Shown: one piece after another, positions 1 to 8,080 of the stretch | Layout of the letters: each line of letters starts with the position of its first letter | Numbering within the stretch: the first letter of the stretch is position 1 | Source: WHSW01 sp033856255 | GTDB lineage: Bacteria; Actinomycetota; Thermoleophilia; Solirubrobacterales; 70-9 | DNA length: 64,000 nt | NCBI GenBank assembly: GCA_033856255.1 | Contig: JAWVFH010000002.1 | Span: 62,001-126,000, forward strand | Reading direction: 5' to 3' | The notes under the pieces: generated by a model | What the model saw: only the letters and a program-made list of their open reading frames with translations | Told to the model about the DNA's origin: nothing | Database searches by the model: none | Program-made: the position numbers and the translations under genes

Positions 1-1
1 C

Positions 2-214
2 GGCCCCGTGCTGATCCAGGACCCGAACCCGACCGGCCAGGCTTCCAACACGGTCAACTTCACGAACACGATCGAGGCGCCCGACGGCATCCAGCCGGCG
101 CTCGGATCGACCCCGCCCTTCCGCATGGACGTCCCCTGTCAGAAGAACGACGTCCCCAACCTGAACGGACCCGCCGCGGCCGTGGCTCCGTCTGACCTGA
201 CCGCCAGCCCATGA
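2..214 (+). CDS. Mce-family protein, C-terminal end (partial)
   Basis: The reading frame is open from the window edge to a TGA at 212-214; its 5' part lies outside the window. The visible 70 residues are a Pro/Asn-rich tail ending in PSDLTASP, and no domain can be recognised in them. The assignment rests on position: the stop overlaps the ATG of the next gene (ATGA), and the next two genes are clear Mce (MlaD) proteins. Mce genes come in consecutive runs that feed lipids to a YrbE/Mkl ABC importer, and this is probably the preceding member. The first in-frame GTG (position 8) is not the real start. Confidence 0.6.
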   Translation, partial: GPVLIQDPNPTGQASNTVNFTNTIEAPDGIQPALGSTPPFRMDVPCQKNDVPNLNGPAAAVAPSDLTASP

Positions 215-1593
215 GACGAGCGATCCGCGAACACCTGACGGACTTCATCGCGATCGCCGCGCTGCTGGTCTTCGGCCTCGCGGTCACCGGCTACGTGCTC
301 TCCCAGCAGCAGCAGCCGTATCCGTCCTGGATCCCGTTCCTGGGCGACGATCGCTTCGAGCTCAAGGCCGAGCTCTCGACCGCCCAGGCGGTGACCCCGG
401 GGCAGGGTCAGACCGTGAACATCTCCGGCGTCAAGGCCGGCGATATCTCCAAGGTCGAGCTTCAGAACGGGGTCGCAGTGGTGACGATGCTGATCGAGCC
501 GAAGTACGCCGATCTCATCCACACCGATGCGACCGTGCTCCTGCGGCCGCGGACCGGGCTCCAGGACATGACGATGGAGCTCGACCCGGGCCGGAACGGG
601 CCGGCGATCGGGGAGGGGACGACGATCCCGCTCTCGCAGACCGAGCCCAACGTCAACCCCGACCAGGTCCTCGCCTCGCTGGACGGTGATACCCGCGCCT
701 ACCTCCAGCTCCTGCTCCAGGCCGGCGGCCAGGGACTCGGCGGGCGCGGCAAGGAGCTCTCGGCAGGCCTACGGCGCTTCGAGCCGCTCGGCCGCGACCT
801 GGCGCGGATCAACGTCGAGCTCGCCAAGCGGCGCGCCAACATCGCCAGCTCGATCACCAACTTCCGCGCCCTCGCCGAGGTGCTGGCCCGCAGCGACACT
901 CAGCTGTCGGAGTGGGTGACGGCTCAGAGCGAGGCGCTCGGCGGCTTCGCCGACGAGGCGAACGCGATCGAACAGAGCCTGCGCGAGTTCCCGTCGACCC
1001 TGCAGACCACCCGCGAGGCGCTCGCCAGCGCCGACGAGTTCGCGAAGGTCTCCGGACAGGCCGCCGAGGAGCTGATCCCGGCGGCGCAGACGTTCGCGCC
1101 GGCACAGGTGGCGCTGCAGCGCTTCCTGGTCAAGACGGTGGGCCCGATCAGGAGTCAGATCCGGCCGTTCACACGCACGGCGCAGAAGCCGATCCGCCAT
1201 CTGAAGCAGGCGGCGGGGCCGCTCGCGAAGACCGCGAAGGGCACCGCCAGCTCGCTGAGCGAGCTCAACAACCTCTTCAACGCCTGGGCGTACAACCCGC
1301 CCGGAGGCGAGGAGGGCTACCTGTTCTGGACCGCGTGGCTGAACCACAACGCCAACAACTCCGCCCAGATTCAGGACGCCAACGGCCCGCTGGTGCGGGC
1401 GGTCGTCCTCCAGTCCTGCGGGACGGCGAGGCTGGCCGAGCAGCTCTCGATCGCCCGGCCGTTCATCAAGACCCTGCAGGACTACACGAACGCGCCGCAG
1501 AGCAAGATCATCTGCCCGCTCGACCCGACCGACACCGGCGGCTTCAGCTTCAAGCCCCTGCCCCCACCCGACGAGGCCGCGAATGGAAACTAG
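211..1593 (+). CDS. Mce/MlaD-family lipid-transport protein
   Basis: 460 residues. One N-terminal membrane anchor (about residues 10-30, FIAIAALLVFGLAVTGYVL) is followed by an MCE/MlaD beta domain (about 48-130, with VNISGVKAGDISKVEL and the LRPRTGLQDMTMELDPG stretch) and a long helical tail to about residue 360. In this family the protein forms hexameric rings or tubes outside the membrane that carry lipids to an ABC permease. It overlaps its upstream neighbour by 4 bp and its downstream Mce neighbour by 11 bp, so the three are translationally coupled. The substrate cannot be read from the sequence. The C-terminus is Pro-rich, as in actinobacterial Mce proteins. Confidence 0.88.
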   Translation: MRRAIREHLTDFIAIAALLVFGLAVTGYVLSQQQQPYPSWIPFLGDDRFELKAELSTAQAVTPGQGQTVNISGVKAGDISKVELQNGVAVVTMLIEPKYADLIHTDATVLLRPRTGLQDMTMELDPGRNGPAIGEGTTIPLSQTEPNVNPDQVLASLDGDTRAYLQLLLQAGGQGLGGRGKELSAGLRRFEPLGRDLARINVELAKRRANIASSITNFRALAEVLARSDTQLSEWVTAQSEALGGFADEANAIEQSLREFPSTLQTTREALASADEFAKVSGQAAEELIPAAQTFAPAQVALQRFLVKTVGPIRSQIRPFTRTAQKPIRHLKQAAGPLAKTAKGTASSLSELNNLFNAWAYNPPGGEEGYLFWTAWLNHNANNSAQIQDANGPLVRAVVLQSCGTARLAEQLSIARPFIKTLQDYTNAPQSKIICPLDPTDTGGFSFKPLPPPDEAANGN

Positions 1594-3124
1594 GCCCCCG
1601 ACCACAACCCGGATCCTGATTGCGGTCGGCTTCGCGCTCTCCTGCTTCGGCCTTGCGCTCTTCCTCTGGCTCGCATTCGGCGGCCCGATCCCGCTGAAGC
1701 CGGAGGGTTACCGGTTCCAGGTCCCGTTCGACGAAGCCACCCAGCTCGCGGTCGAGTCCGACGTCCGGATCTCGGGCGTCTCGGTGGGCAAGGTGAAGGC
1801 CGTCCAGCTCAGCGATGCGGGCGACGCCGACGCGGAGATCGAGATGGACCCGGCCTACGCGCCGATCCCGGAGGACACCCGAGCGATCCTGCGCCAGAAG
1901 ACGCTGCTCGGCGAGACCTACGTGGAGCTGACGCCGGGCAGTGACAGCGCCCCGTCGTTGCCCGAAGGCGGCTCGCTGCCCGCCGCCCAGGTCGCCGATT
2001 CGGTGCAGCTCGATGAGATCTTCCGCACCTTCGACGCGCGCACACGGGCCGCGTTCCAGGCCTGGATGCAGGGTGCGGCGGCCGCCTTCCGGGGCCGGGG
2101 CGACGACCTGTCGATAACGATTGCCAGCCTCGACCCGTTCGCGGAGGAGACCGGCCGCCTCCTGCGGCTGCTCGACAGCCAGCAGAGCGCGCTGAGCGAG
2201 TTCCTGCGCCAGGGCGGGCAGACCTTCGAGGCGCTCTCCAACCGGCCGGGCCAGCTGCGCGGGACGATCGAGAACTCGGCGAAGGTGTTCGCGACCACGG
2301 CCGCGCGCGACCAGGACCTGACCGAGATCTTCAGGATCTTCCCCACCTTCCTGCGCGAGTCGCGAGCGACGCTGACCCGGCTGGAGCAGTTCTCCCGCGA
2401 CGCCGATCCGGTCGTCACGGCCCTCTACCCGGCGGCCCGCGAGCTGCAGCCGACGCTGGCCGAGGTGCAGAATCTGACTCCGGTGCTCGGCGACCTGTTC
2501 CCGGCGCTCGCGAAGGTGATCCCGCTGGCGCCCAAGGGCTTCGGGGCGACTCGGAAGCTGCTCGGCGACAGCCTGCCGCCGCTGCTGAAGGGATTCGATC
2601 CGTGGCTCGCCGACTTCAACTCGATCCTCCAGGTGCTGGGCATGTACAAGCAGGATGTGACCTCGCTGGTCGCCAACGTCGCCGCGGCCAGCCAGGGCGT
2701 CTTCTTCGACACCACGCTCGGCAAGTCGTTCCACTATCTGCGCACGGAGGCGCCGCTCGCCCCCGAGGCGGTCTCCACCTACCCGCACCGGCTCTCGCTC
2801 TCGCGGACGAACCCATACTTCAAGCCCGGCGGGCTCTCCCAGCTGCGGCAGGGCCTGAAGTCGTTCGAGGTCCGCCAGTGCAGCATGGGGGTCAGCGCCT
2901 TCCTCGACCCGAACGACCCGAACGACCCGAACTTCAACGCGCGCTTCGGCGGTGACGTCGCCAAGGCGCAGGCGTTCTTCGACCGGCTGAAGAAGTTCGC
3001 CTTCGACGACCAGTTGAACACCGACTCGATCACGCCGGCGCCGTGCAACGAGCAGAGCGACTACGACTCGGTCGGGGTCTCGCCGCAGCAGACGCAATAC
3101 CTGCACGTACGCGAGCAGCCCTAG
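1583..3124 (+). CDS. Mce/MlaD-family lipid-transport protein
   Basis: 513 residues. A short N-terminus leads into a membrane anchor (about 10-33, ILIAVGFALSCFGLALFLWL), then an MCE domain with YRFQVPFDEATQLAVESDV and ISGVSVGKVKAVQL (about 45-130), then a helical region and a disordered tail containing DPNDPNDPNFN. The ATG lies inside the end of the previous mce gene. It is the last Mce gene of the run: 150 bp without a gene follow. The family role is extracytoplasmic lipid shuttling with a YrbE-type permease, which would lie upstream of the window. Different Mce paralogues in one operon usually form hetero-hexamers; that is known of the family and not seen here. Confidence 0.88.
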   Translation: METRPPTTTRILIAVGFALSCFGLALFLWLAFGGPIPLKPEGYRFQVPFDEATQLAVESDVRISGVSVGKVKAVQLSDAGDADAEIEMDPAYAPIPEDTRAILRQKTLLGETYVELTPGSDSAPSLPEGGSLPAAQVADSVQLDEIFRTFDARTRAAFQAWMQGAAAAFRGRGDDLSITIASLDPFAEETGRLLRLLDSQQSALSEFLRQGGQTFEALSNRPGQLRGTIENSAKVFATTAARDQDLTEIFRIFPTFLRESRATLTRLEQFSRDADPVVTALYPAARELQPTLAEVQNLTPVLGDLFPALAKVIPLAPKGFGATRKLLGDSLPPLLKGFDPWLADFNSILQVLGMYKQDVTSLVANVAAASQGVFFDTTLGKSFHYLRTEAPLAPEAVSTYPHRLSLSRTNPYFKPGGLSQLRQGLKSFEVRQCSMGVSAFLDPNDPNDPNFNARFGGDVAKAQAFFDRLKKFAFDDQLNTDSITPAPCNEQSDYDSVGVSPQQTQYLHVREQP

Positions 3125-3274
3125 GAGGTTGAGCCCGGTTATGCTCAGCCCGGAGGGCAACTTCCACCGGGCTCCAGTGTTAGAGCCTGGGCGGTGGCAT
3201 CTTCGTTCGCTGCCCGCTCGTAGGAGAGAGAAGGAAACGACCGCGGCTGAGGCCGCGCACCTAGAGGAGGAAAA
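3125..3274 (+). promoter_or_regulatory. Leader region with candidate promoter
   Basis: A TATGCT hexamer at 3140-3145 could be a -10 box, giving a leader of about 120 nt. GAGCCCGG (3131-3138) and AGCCCGG (3147-3153) can each pair with CCGGGCTC (3167-3174), so two alternative hairpins are possible. A small CGCGGC/GCCGCG hairpin lies just before the strong Shine-Dalgarno AGAGGAGG of the next gene. No T-run follows, so this is not an obvious terminator for the mce operon. Confidence 0.3.
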
Positions 3275-4054
3275 GTGATCAAGAAGTCACGATTTGTCCT
3301 GGCGCTCGGGCTGACGCTCGCGCTTGGACTCGGGGCATACGCGTTCGGTGACGCCGCCAGCGACGCCACCGAGTTCGTGGACGGTGCCGTCAACCCGACC
3401 AACGCCGCCGGCGCTCAGCCGACCAAGGTCGTCAAGCTTGACAAGAGCAAGGCCAAGCCCGTCGCCCTGTACACCGGGGTCCGCACCCAGGCCCCCGTCA
3501 CCGGTACGCAGGCGAACCCGATCGCCGAGAACATCAGCTTCGGCAAGAACGTAGTCATCGACACCAACGCCGTTCCGCAGTGCACGACGATCGCCGCCAG
3601 CGGCAGCACGCCGGACCAGGCGAAGGCGTCCTGTCCGAAGGACTCCTACCTCGGCAGCGGCACGGCGTCGCTGGCGGGCCCGGGCGGCAGCTCGATCAAG
3701 GACGTGGTCGTGACCGCGTTCGCCGGGACGCTCCCGGGGACGACCGGGAAGAACGGCGTCCTGCTGCACACCTACAGCCCGACGCTGCAGACGGCGGCGC
3801 CCACCGTTCAGGGCTTCATCGTCAACTCGACGGCCGGTAGCAAGTACAAGTTCGCGCTCAACGTTCCGAACGCGCCGGAGACCGGTGCCCTGATGATCGA
3901 CAGCTTCGGCTCGAACATCTCCAAGGCGTCGAAGACCGTGCTCGCGACGTGCAAGTCCAAGACGTTCCTGTGGCTGCGCGCGACCACGTACAAGGATGGC
4001 TCCAAGGCGACGTCGACGCAGACGCAGCCGTGCAAGGCCAAGCCCAAGCACTAG
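3275..4054 (+). CDS. Secreted protein of unknown function
   Basis: 259 residues starting at GTG behind a very strong AGAGGAGG. An N-terminal signal peptide is clear (KKSRF, then a Leu/Ala/Gly-rich stretch to about residue 26). The mature part is Thr/Ser/Lys-rich and predicted beta, with four Cys residues in two pairs (CTTIAASG...ASCPKD, about 108-125, and CKSK...QPCKAK near the end), which suggests extracellular disulfides. No catalytic motif is visible. The strong ribosome site and a strong terminator right after the gene suggest an abundant monocistronic product. I do not recognise a named family. It may be a cell-surface or matrix protein. Confidence 0.75.
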   Translation: MIKKSRFVLALGLTLALGLGAYAFGDAASDATEFVDGAVNPTNAAGAQPTKVVKLDKSKAKPVALYTGVRTQAPVTGTQANPIAENISFGKNVVIDTNAVPQCTTIAASGSTPDQAKASCPKDSYLGSGTASLAGPGGSSIKDVVVTAFAGTLPGTTGKNGVLLHTYSPTLQTAAPTVQGFIVNSTAGSKYKFALNVPNAPETGALMIDSFGSNISKASKTVLATCKSKTFLWLRATTYKDGSKATSTQTQPCKAKPKH

Positions 4055-4095
4055 AGGTAGAGGGCTAACGGACTAGCTCCGCTACAAACGCGTGG

Positions 4096-4122
4096 AAAGG
4101 GCGGCCCTCGGGCCGCCCTTTT
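4096..4122 (+). terminator. Rho-independent terminator
   Basis: AAAGGGCGGCC and GGCCGCCCTTT form a perfect 11-bp stem around a CTCG tetraloop, followed by TTTTC. It lies 41 bp after the stop of the secreted protein and before the lipoprotein gene. This is the best intrinsic terminator in the window. Confidence 0.9.
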
Positions 4123-4140
4123 CTATAGGTTGGGCGCACG

Positions 4141-4500
4141 ATGAAGGGCGGGGAACGGATGCCGACTGTCCTCATCGCGGCGCTGGTGGCCGCGGCGGTG
4201 ATGGCCGGCTGCGGCGGAGACGACGTCCACTACAGCGACCAGAAGATCATCGACAAGCTCAACCTCGAGAAGTCGGATAACGGCTACTCGCTCGCCGGCG
4301 ACATTTTCTGCGAGGTGAAGAAGGACCTGCTCAACGACTCCGGCCAGGTGAGCGCGGCCTCCGACAAGGACGAGCTCGGGCTCGTGATCGCCAGCACGGA
4401 GGGCAACGTCGGGGTCGAGGGCGTGCCCGTCTTCTCGCCCGACTGCAAGGACAAGGCGAAGAAGAAGCTCAACAAGCTCGATCCGAAGCCCGCGGGTTGA
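4141..4500 (+). CDS. Small putative lipoprotein
   Basis: 119 residues. The N-terminus has a charged n-region (MKGGER), a hydrophobic stretch and the lipobox VMAGC, so Cys25 would be lipidated and the protein anchored to the outer face of the membrane. The mature part is Lys/Asp-rich and carries two further Cys (in FCEVKK and DCKDK) that may form a disulfide. TAGGTT at 4126-4131 ends 9 nt before the ATG, matching the leaderless promoter pattern seen through the window. An internal ATG at 4159 is a possible alternative start that keeps the lipobox. Function unknown. Confidence 0.72.
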   Translation: MKGGERMPTVLIAALVAAAVMAGCGGDDVHYSDQKIIDKLNLEKSDNGYSLAGDIFCEVKKDLLNDSGQVSAASDKDELGLVIASTEGNVGVEGVPVFSPDCKDKAKKKLNKLDPKPAG

Positions 4501-4540
4501 CGATCGTGAACGCCGCCGCCCGGTCTAAGCTGAGGCCAGC

Positions 4541-4813
4541 GTGTCAACGAAGCGCGACCCGAGGCTGATCTCGCTCGGTTACGGGCGCTTCGTGCGCGCC
4601 GACCGCGTCTTCGCGCTCGTGCCGCTGGCCGCCGACGAACGCGGCGACGGCCGCCGCACCTACGTGCACGTCGACGGTCTCGCCGAGCCGCTGGTCGCCT
4701 CGCGCTCCGAGCGCGCGATCCTCGCCGACGTCGAGGCGGCGCTCGCCGAGGCGGCGGGCGTGCCGCGGCACCGCGGCCCCGGCTCGGCCAAGGGCCAGGA
4801 CTCGCTGCTCTAG
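4541..4813 (+). CDS. RemA-like (DUF370-type) small protein
   Basis: 90 residues from GTG. The segment LISLGYGRFVRADRVFALV resembles the N-terminal signature of RemA/DUF370 proteins (an I-x-[IV]-G-[FY]-G-N-x-V-x-A-x-R motif), and GRRTYVHVDG with the following LVASRSERAIL matches the second half, where the family has GRRTRAVI and a V-L-S-x-x-x-E-T-I pattern. The middle is shorter than in RemA. RemA is an oligomeric DNA-binding activator of matrix genes in Bacillus; whether this protein binds DNA is not known. TAAGCT (4526-4531) lies 9 nt before the GTG. The 3' end overlaps the convergent next gene by 4 bp. Confidence 0.5.
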   Translation: MSTKRDPRLISLGYGRFVRADRVFALVPLAADERGDGRRTYVHVDGLAEPLVASRSERAILADVEAALAEAAGVPRHRGPGSAKGQDSLL

Positions 4814-5247
4814 GGCCCGGCCGGTGGCTCCAGGATCACGAGCGGGATCTGGCGGTCGGTGCGCTTCTGGTACGCGGCGTAGTCGGGCCAGATCTCGACC
4901 ACCCGCGGCCAGAGCTCGGCGCGCTCGGCGTCGTCCGCCACCCGGACGCTGACGTGGCGGCGCTCGCCGCGCAGCTCGACCTCGGTCTCGTCCATCTCGC
5001 GCAGGTTGAGAAACCAGGCCGGGTGCGTGTGCGAGCCGCCCTTCGAGCCGATGACGACGATCCGCTCGCCGTCGGGGAGATAGAGCAGCGGCGATACGCG
5101 CTCCTCGCCGGATTTGCGGCCGCGGTGGTGGAGCAGCAGCACCCGCGCCCCGCGAATCTCGCCGCCGAGCCGGCCGCCGGTGAGGCGAAAGGCGGCGACG
5201 TGGAGCTTGGTCAGCTGCTGGAAGGCGACCGTCTGCGGCTTCGGCAT
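4810..5247 (-). CDS. DUF385/Ddn-like nitroreductase-fold protein (F420-type)
   Basis: 145 residues from ATG at 5247, reading MPKPQTVAFQ. The core LLLHHRGRKSGEERVSPLLY followed by a strand ending in VVIGSKGG and HPAWFLNLRE is the hallmark of the deazaflavin (F420)-dependent nitroreductase/DUF385 split-barrel family, where the GRKSG and the GSxGG...HPxWxxNL motifs line the cofactor site. Members reduce quinones or nitro compounds with F420H2. About 145 residues is the usual length. It lies 16 bp downstream of the 213-residue gene on the same strand, probably as one operon. Longer starts upstream run into that gene and lack support. Confidence 0.82.
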   Translation of the reverse strand: MPKPQTVAFQQLTKLHVAAFRLTGGRLGGEIRGARVLLLHHRGRKSGEERVSPLLYLPDGERIVVIGSKGGSHTHPAWFLNLREMDETEVELRGERRHVSVRVADDAERAELWPRVVEIWPDYAAYQKRTDRQIPLVILEPPAGP

Positions 5248-5263
5248 CGGTCGGCCGCCGCGC

Positions 5264-5905
5264 TCAGCCGGCGAGCTGGCGCAATGCGAAATAGCCGATG
5301 CACGAGTAGGTCGCCTCGTCGCCGTCGCCCGAGCGCCAGAGGATCTTGCCCAGGTAGGTGTCGGGGACGATCTGCACAAGCTCGTCGCGAATCCGGCGGA
5401 TCACCAGGCGCGGGTTCGAGCTCACCGGGCCGTAATCGATCTTCAGCACCTGCACGCCCGGGTCGGCCTTGCCGGGCTCGATCGCGGTCTCGAAGTCGAA
5501 GGCGCCGCGGGCGTCCTCGTCCTCGCTGGTCGAGTAGAACGGCCAGAACAGCTTCGCCGGCCAGCGGGCGCTGGGCGCGAGCCGGTTGTAGCCGCGGTGG
5601 AGGTTGGAGTCGAAGCTCTTGCCCAGCCACGGCATCCAGGCGCCGGTGAGCGTCGTCGCGAAGCGGTCGAAGGCGCCCTGGATCAGGGGCACGACGAGGA
5701 TGCCCTCGGTCGGCCCGTCGAGCGTCAGCGGGGGCTCGCCGAGCTCGTAGAGCTCACCGAGCTTGGCCTCGTCGCGGCGCTCGCCGAGCTCCTTGAACCA
5801 GCCCCAGGTCGCCTCCTGGGCGGCCCGCGGGTCGGAGGTCGCCAGCTCGCGCAGCTCAGCGACGCGGGTGGCGATCGGCGCGCGTGTATCGGTCGCGGTG
5901 GCCAT
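5264..5905 (-). CDS. Conserved hypothetical protein
   Basis: 213 residues from ATG at 5905 (MATATDTRAP). There is no signal peptide and no membrane segment. A helical N-terminus is followed by a mixed beta region; recognisable stretches are GPTEGILVVPLIQG (about 75) and, near the end, IRDELVQIVPDTYLGKILWR and YSCIGYFALR. These look like a conserved single-domain actinobacterial family, possibly a beta-barrel lipid or ligand binder, but I cannot name it. TACGGT on the reverse strand (5914-5919) ends 8 nt before the ATG. It is divergent from metG and co-directional with the DUF385 gene. Confidence 0.65.
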   Translation of the reverse strand: MATATDTRAPIATRVAELRELATSDPRAAQEATWGWFKELGERRDEAKLGELYELGEPPLTLDGPTEGILVVPLIQGAFDRFATTLTGAWMPWLGKSFDSNLHRGYNRLAPSARWPAKLFWPFYSTSEDEDARGAFDFETAIEPGKADPGVQVLKIDYGPVSSNPRLVIRRIRDELVQIVPDTYLGKILWRSGDGDEATYSCIGYFALRQLAG

Positions 5906-5961
5906 GACGGTGGACCGTATACCCCCTTGGCGCCGCGGACGCACATTAAGCTCAGCCGCCC
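5906..5961. promoter_or_regulatory. Divergent promoter pair for the 5905 gene and metG
   Basis: Only 56 bp separate the two divergent start codons. Reverse strand: TACGGT (5914-5919), 8 nt before ATG 5905. Forward strand: TAAGCT (5947-5952), 9 nt before GTG 5962. Both hexamers fit TANNNT and would give leaderless or nearly leaderless mRNAs. No convincing -35 box is seen. Confidence 0.55.
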
Positions 5962-7455
5962 GTGAGCTACTACGTCACGACGCCCATCTACTACGTCAAC
6001 GCCGACCCCCACCTGGGGCACGCGTACTCGACGATCGCCGCCGACGTGCTCGCCCGCCACCACCGCCAGCGCGGCGAGGAGGTCTTCTTCCTCACCGGCA
6101 CCGACGAGCACGGCGAGCCCGTCGTCCAGGCCGCCGAGCGCGAGGGCGTCACCCCGCAGGAGCTGGTCGACCGCAACGCGCCGCGCTTTCACGAGCTGGC
6201 GGAGCGCATCAACGCCTCCAACGACTTCTTCATCCGCACCACCGACGCCGAGCACATGGCGAAGGTCCAGGAGGTCGTGCAGCGCGTCCCCGACACCGGC
6301 CACGTCTACGAGGGCCTCTACGAGGGCTGGTACTGCCCGCGCTGCGCCGACTTCAAGACCGGGGCCGAGATCGGCCCCGACAACACCTGCCCGATCCACG
6401 AGATCCCGCTCGAGTGGGAGAGCCAGCAGAACTGGTTCTTCCGCCTCAGCGCCTTCCAGGAGCAGCTCGAGCGGCTCTTCGAGCAGCGCCCCGAGATGGT
6501 GCAGCCGGACTTCCGCCGCAACGAGGCGCTCTCGTTCATCAAGGGCGGGCTCCAGGACGTTTCGCTGTCGCGGCCGAAGCTCTCCTGGGGCGTGCCGGTC
6601 CCGTGGGACCCCGAGCAGGTGCTCTACGTCTGGTGGGACGCGCTCCTCAACTACTACACGGCGCTCTCCTACGCCCGCGACGGCGAGGACCTGACCGAGC
6701 GCTTCTGGCCCGCCAACCTGCACGTGATCGCCAAGGACATCCTCAAGTTCCACACGGTCTACTGGCCCGCCTTCCTGCTCGCCGCCGGGCTCGAGTCGCC
6801 CCAGCACGTCTACGTGCACGGCTTCCTGCTGATGGGCGAGAAGAAGATGTCGAAGTCGCTCGGCAACGTGCTCGAGCCGAACGAGGTGATCGACCGCTTC
6901 GGCGCCGACGCGCTGCGCTTCTACTGCATGCGCGAGGTGTCCTTCGGCCAGGATGGCGCGGTCTCGGCCGCCGGGTTCGAGGCTCGTTACGAGTCGGAGC
7001 TGGCCAATGATTGGGGCAACCTCGCCTCGCGCACGCTGGCGATGGTCGAGCGCTACCGCGAGGGGATCGTCCCGGAGGGTGAGCCGGACCCGGCGCTCGG
7101 CCTCCAGGGGCTCGACGGCGAGGTCCGGGCGCTGCTCGACGACAACCAGATCTCGCGCGCGCTGGAGGAGATCTGGGCTCGGGTCCGGCGACTCAACGCC
7201 TACGTCGAGGAGTCGAAGCCCTGGGAGCTGGCCAAGGACGACTCGCGCTCCGGCGAGCTGGATTCGGTGCTCTACAACCTCGCCGAGGGCATCCGCTTCC
7301 TCGCCCTGCTGCTGCATCCGTACATGCCGGAGACCAGCGGCCGGCTGCTCGACGCGCTGGCCGAGGGCAACCGCGAGCTGGACGCGTTCGGCGCCCGCGG
7401 CGGCGGCGCCCGGATCGAGCGGATCGAGCCGCTGTTCCCGAAGCTAGAGCCCTGA
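5962..7455 (+). CDS. metG: Methionyl-tRNA synthetase
   Basis: 497 residues; class I aminoacyl-tRNA synthetase that charges tRNA-Met. The HIGH motif is HLGH (residues 17-20) and the KMSKS motif is present exactly (295-299). A CPRC pair (around 117-120) with CPIH shortly after lies in the connecting domain, where MetRS may bind zinc. The C-terminal helical anticodon-binding domain (about 360-480) is present; there is no EMAP/tRNA-binding extension, so this is the short form. The start is GTG, 9 nt after TAAGCT, and no Shine-Dalgarno is seen. The stop overlaps the next ATG (ATGA). Near tatD, ksgA and ispE, as in other Actinomycetota. Confidence 0.97.
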   Translation: MSYYVTTPIYYVNADPHLGHAYSTIAADVLARHHRQRGEEVFFLTGTDEHGEPVVQAAEREGVTPQELVDRNAPRFHELAERINASNDFFIRTTDAEHMAKVQEVVQRVPDTGHVYEGLYEGWYCPRCADFKTGAEIGPDNTCPIHEIPLEWESQQNWFFRLSAFQEQLERLFEQRPEMVQPDFRRNEALSFIKGGLQDVSLSRPKLSWGVPVPWDPEQVLYVWWDALLNYYTALSYARDGEDLTERFWPANLHVIAKDILKFHTVYWPAFLLAAGLESPQHVYVHGFLLMGEKKMSKSLGNVLEPNEVIDRFGADALRFYCMREVSFGQDGAVSAAGFEARYESELANDWGNLASRTLAMVERYREGIVPEGEPDPALGLQGLDGEVRALLDDNQISRALEEIWARVRRLNAYVEESKPWELAKDDSRSGELDSVLYNLAEGIRFLALLLHPYMPETSGRLLDALAEGNRELDAFGARGGGARIERIEPLFPKLEP

Positions 7456-8078
7456 TGCGTTATGTGATTCGGACCTTCGTGGCGATGACCCTGTTCGCGT
7501 TCTGCTGGGTCGCGGTCGGCTACGGGATCTTCCAGATGCTGCAGATCGGCACCTGCGCGAGCGGCGGGCCCTACGTCTCCGCCCGTCAATGCCCGGACGG
7601 GATCACCGGGCTCTTCTTCGCCATCACCGGCGGCATCCTCGGCCTGTTCGCGGCCGCGGGCATCTACATCTCGCGCGGGCAGCCGCCCGGCTCGTCGCGC
7701 CCGCCGAACCGCGCCGCGGTCGTGATCTGGTTCTGGACGGGGCTCTTCTGGTCGCTCGCGGCGGCCTCGTTCCTCGCCGTCTGGGGGCCCGAGGCGAATC
7801 CCGGCCCCGGCGGCAAGACCGGCGGGCTGATCGTCGGCTTCATGGGCCTGGTGATGGGGGCCGGGGGCCTGTTCGCGCTCAACTTCCGCCGCCGCCCGAC
7901 GCTCTCGGCCGGGCTCGTCAACACGGCGTTCACGCGCCTGGCCGGGACCGCGACCCGCTTCAGCGGCGCCGCCGACCCGGTCAGCCGCATCGACACGCTG
8001 GACCGCCTGCGCCGGCAGGGGACGCTGACCGACGCCGAGTTCGAGGCCCTGAAGTCGAAGATCGTCGGCGGGGCGTAG
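7455..8078 (+). CDS. Membrane protein with C-terminal SHOCT-like segment
   Basis: 207 residues. Four hydrophobic segments are seen (about 8-26, 53-72, 87-106, 116-135), so it is an integral membrane protein. After a basic linker the last 30 residues read IDTLDRLRRQGTLTDAEF and EALKSKI, which is the SHOCT short C-terminal motif (L-x-x-G-x-[IL]-[TS]-x-x-E-F-x-x-x-K) found at the ends of many unrelated proteins and thought to mediate oligomerisation. The gene starts in the metG stop (ATGA), so the two are coupled. Function unknown. Confidence 0.75.
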   Translation: MRYVIRTFVAMTLFAFCWVAVGYGIFQMLQIGTCASGGPYVSARQCPDGITGLFFAITGGILGLFAAAGIYISRGQPPGSSRPPNRAAVVIWFWTGLFWSLAAASFLAVWGPEANPGPGGKTGGLIVGFMGLVMGAGGLFALNFRRRPTLSAGLVNTAFTRLAGTATRFSGAADPVSRIDTLDRLRRQGTLTDAEFEALKSKIVGGA

Positions 8079-8080
8079 CC

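Noticed and set aside
3125..3274. Riboswitch or attenuator in the leader of the secreted-protein gene
   Set aside because: The alternative hairpins are GC-rich and lack a T-run or a known aptamer core; nothing links them to a ligand.
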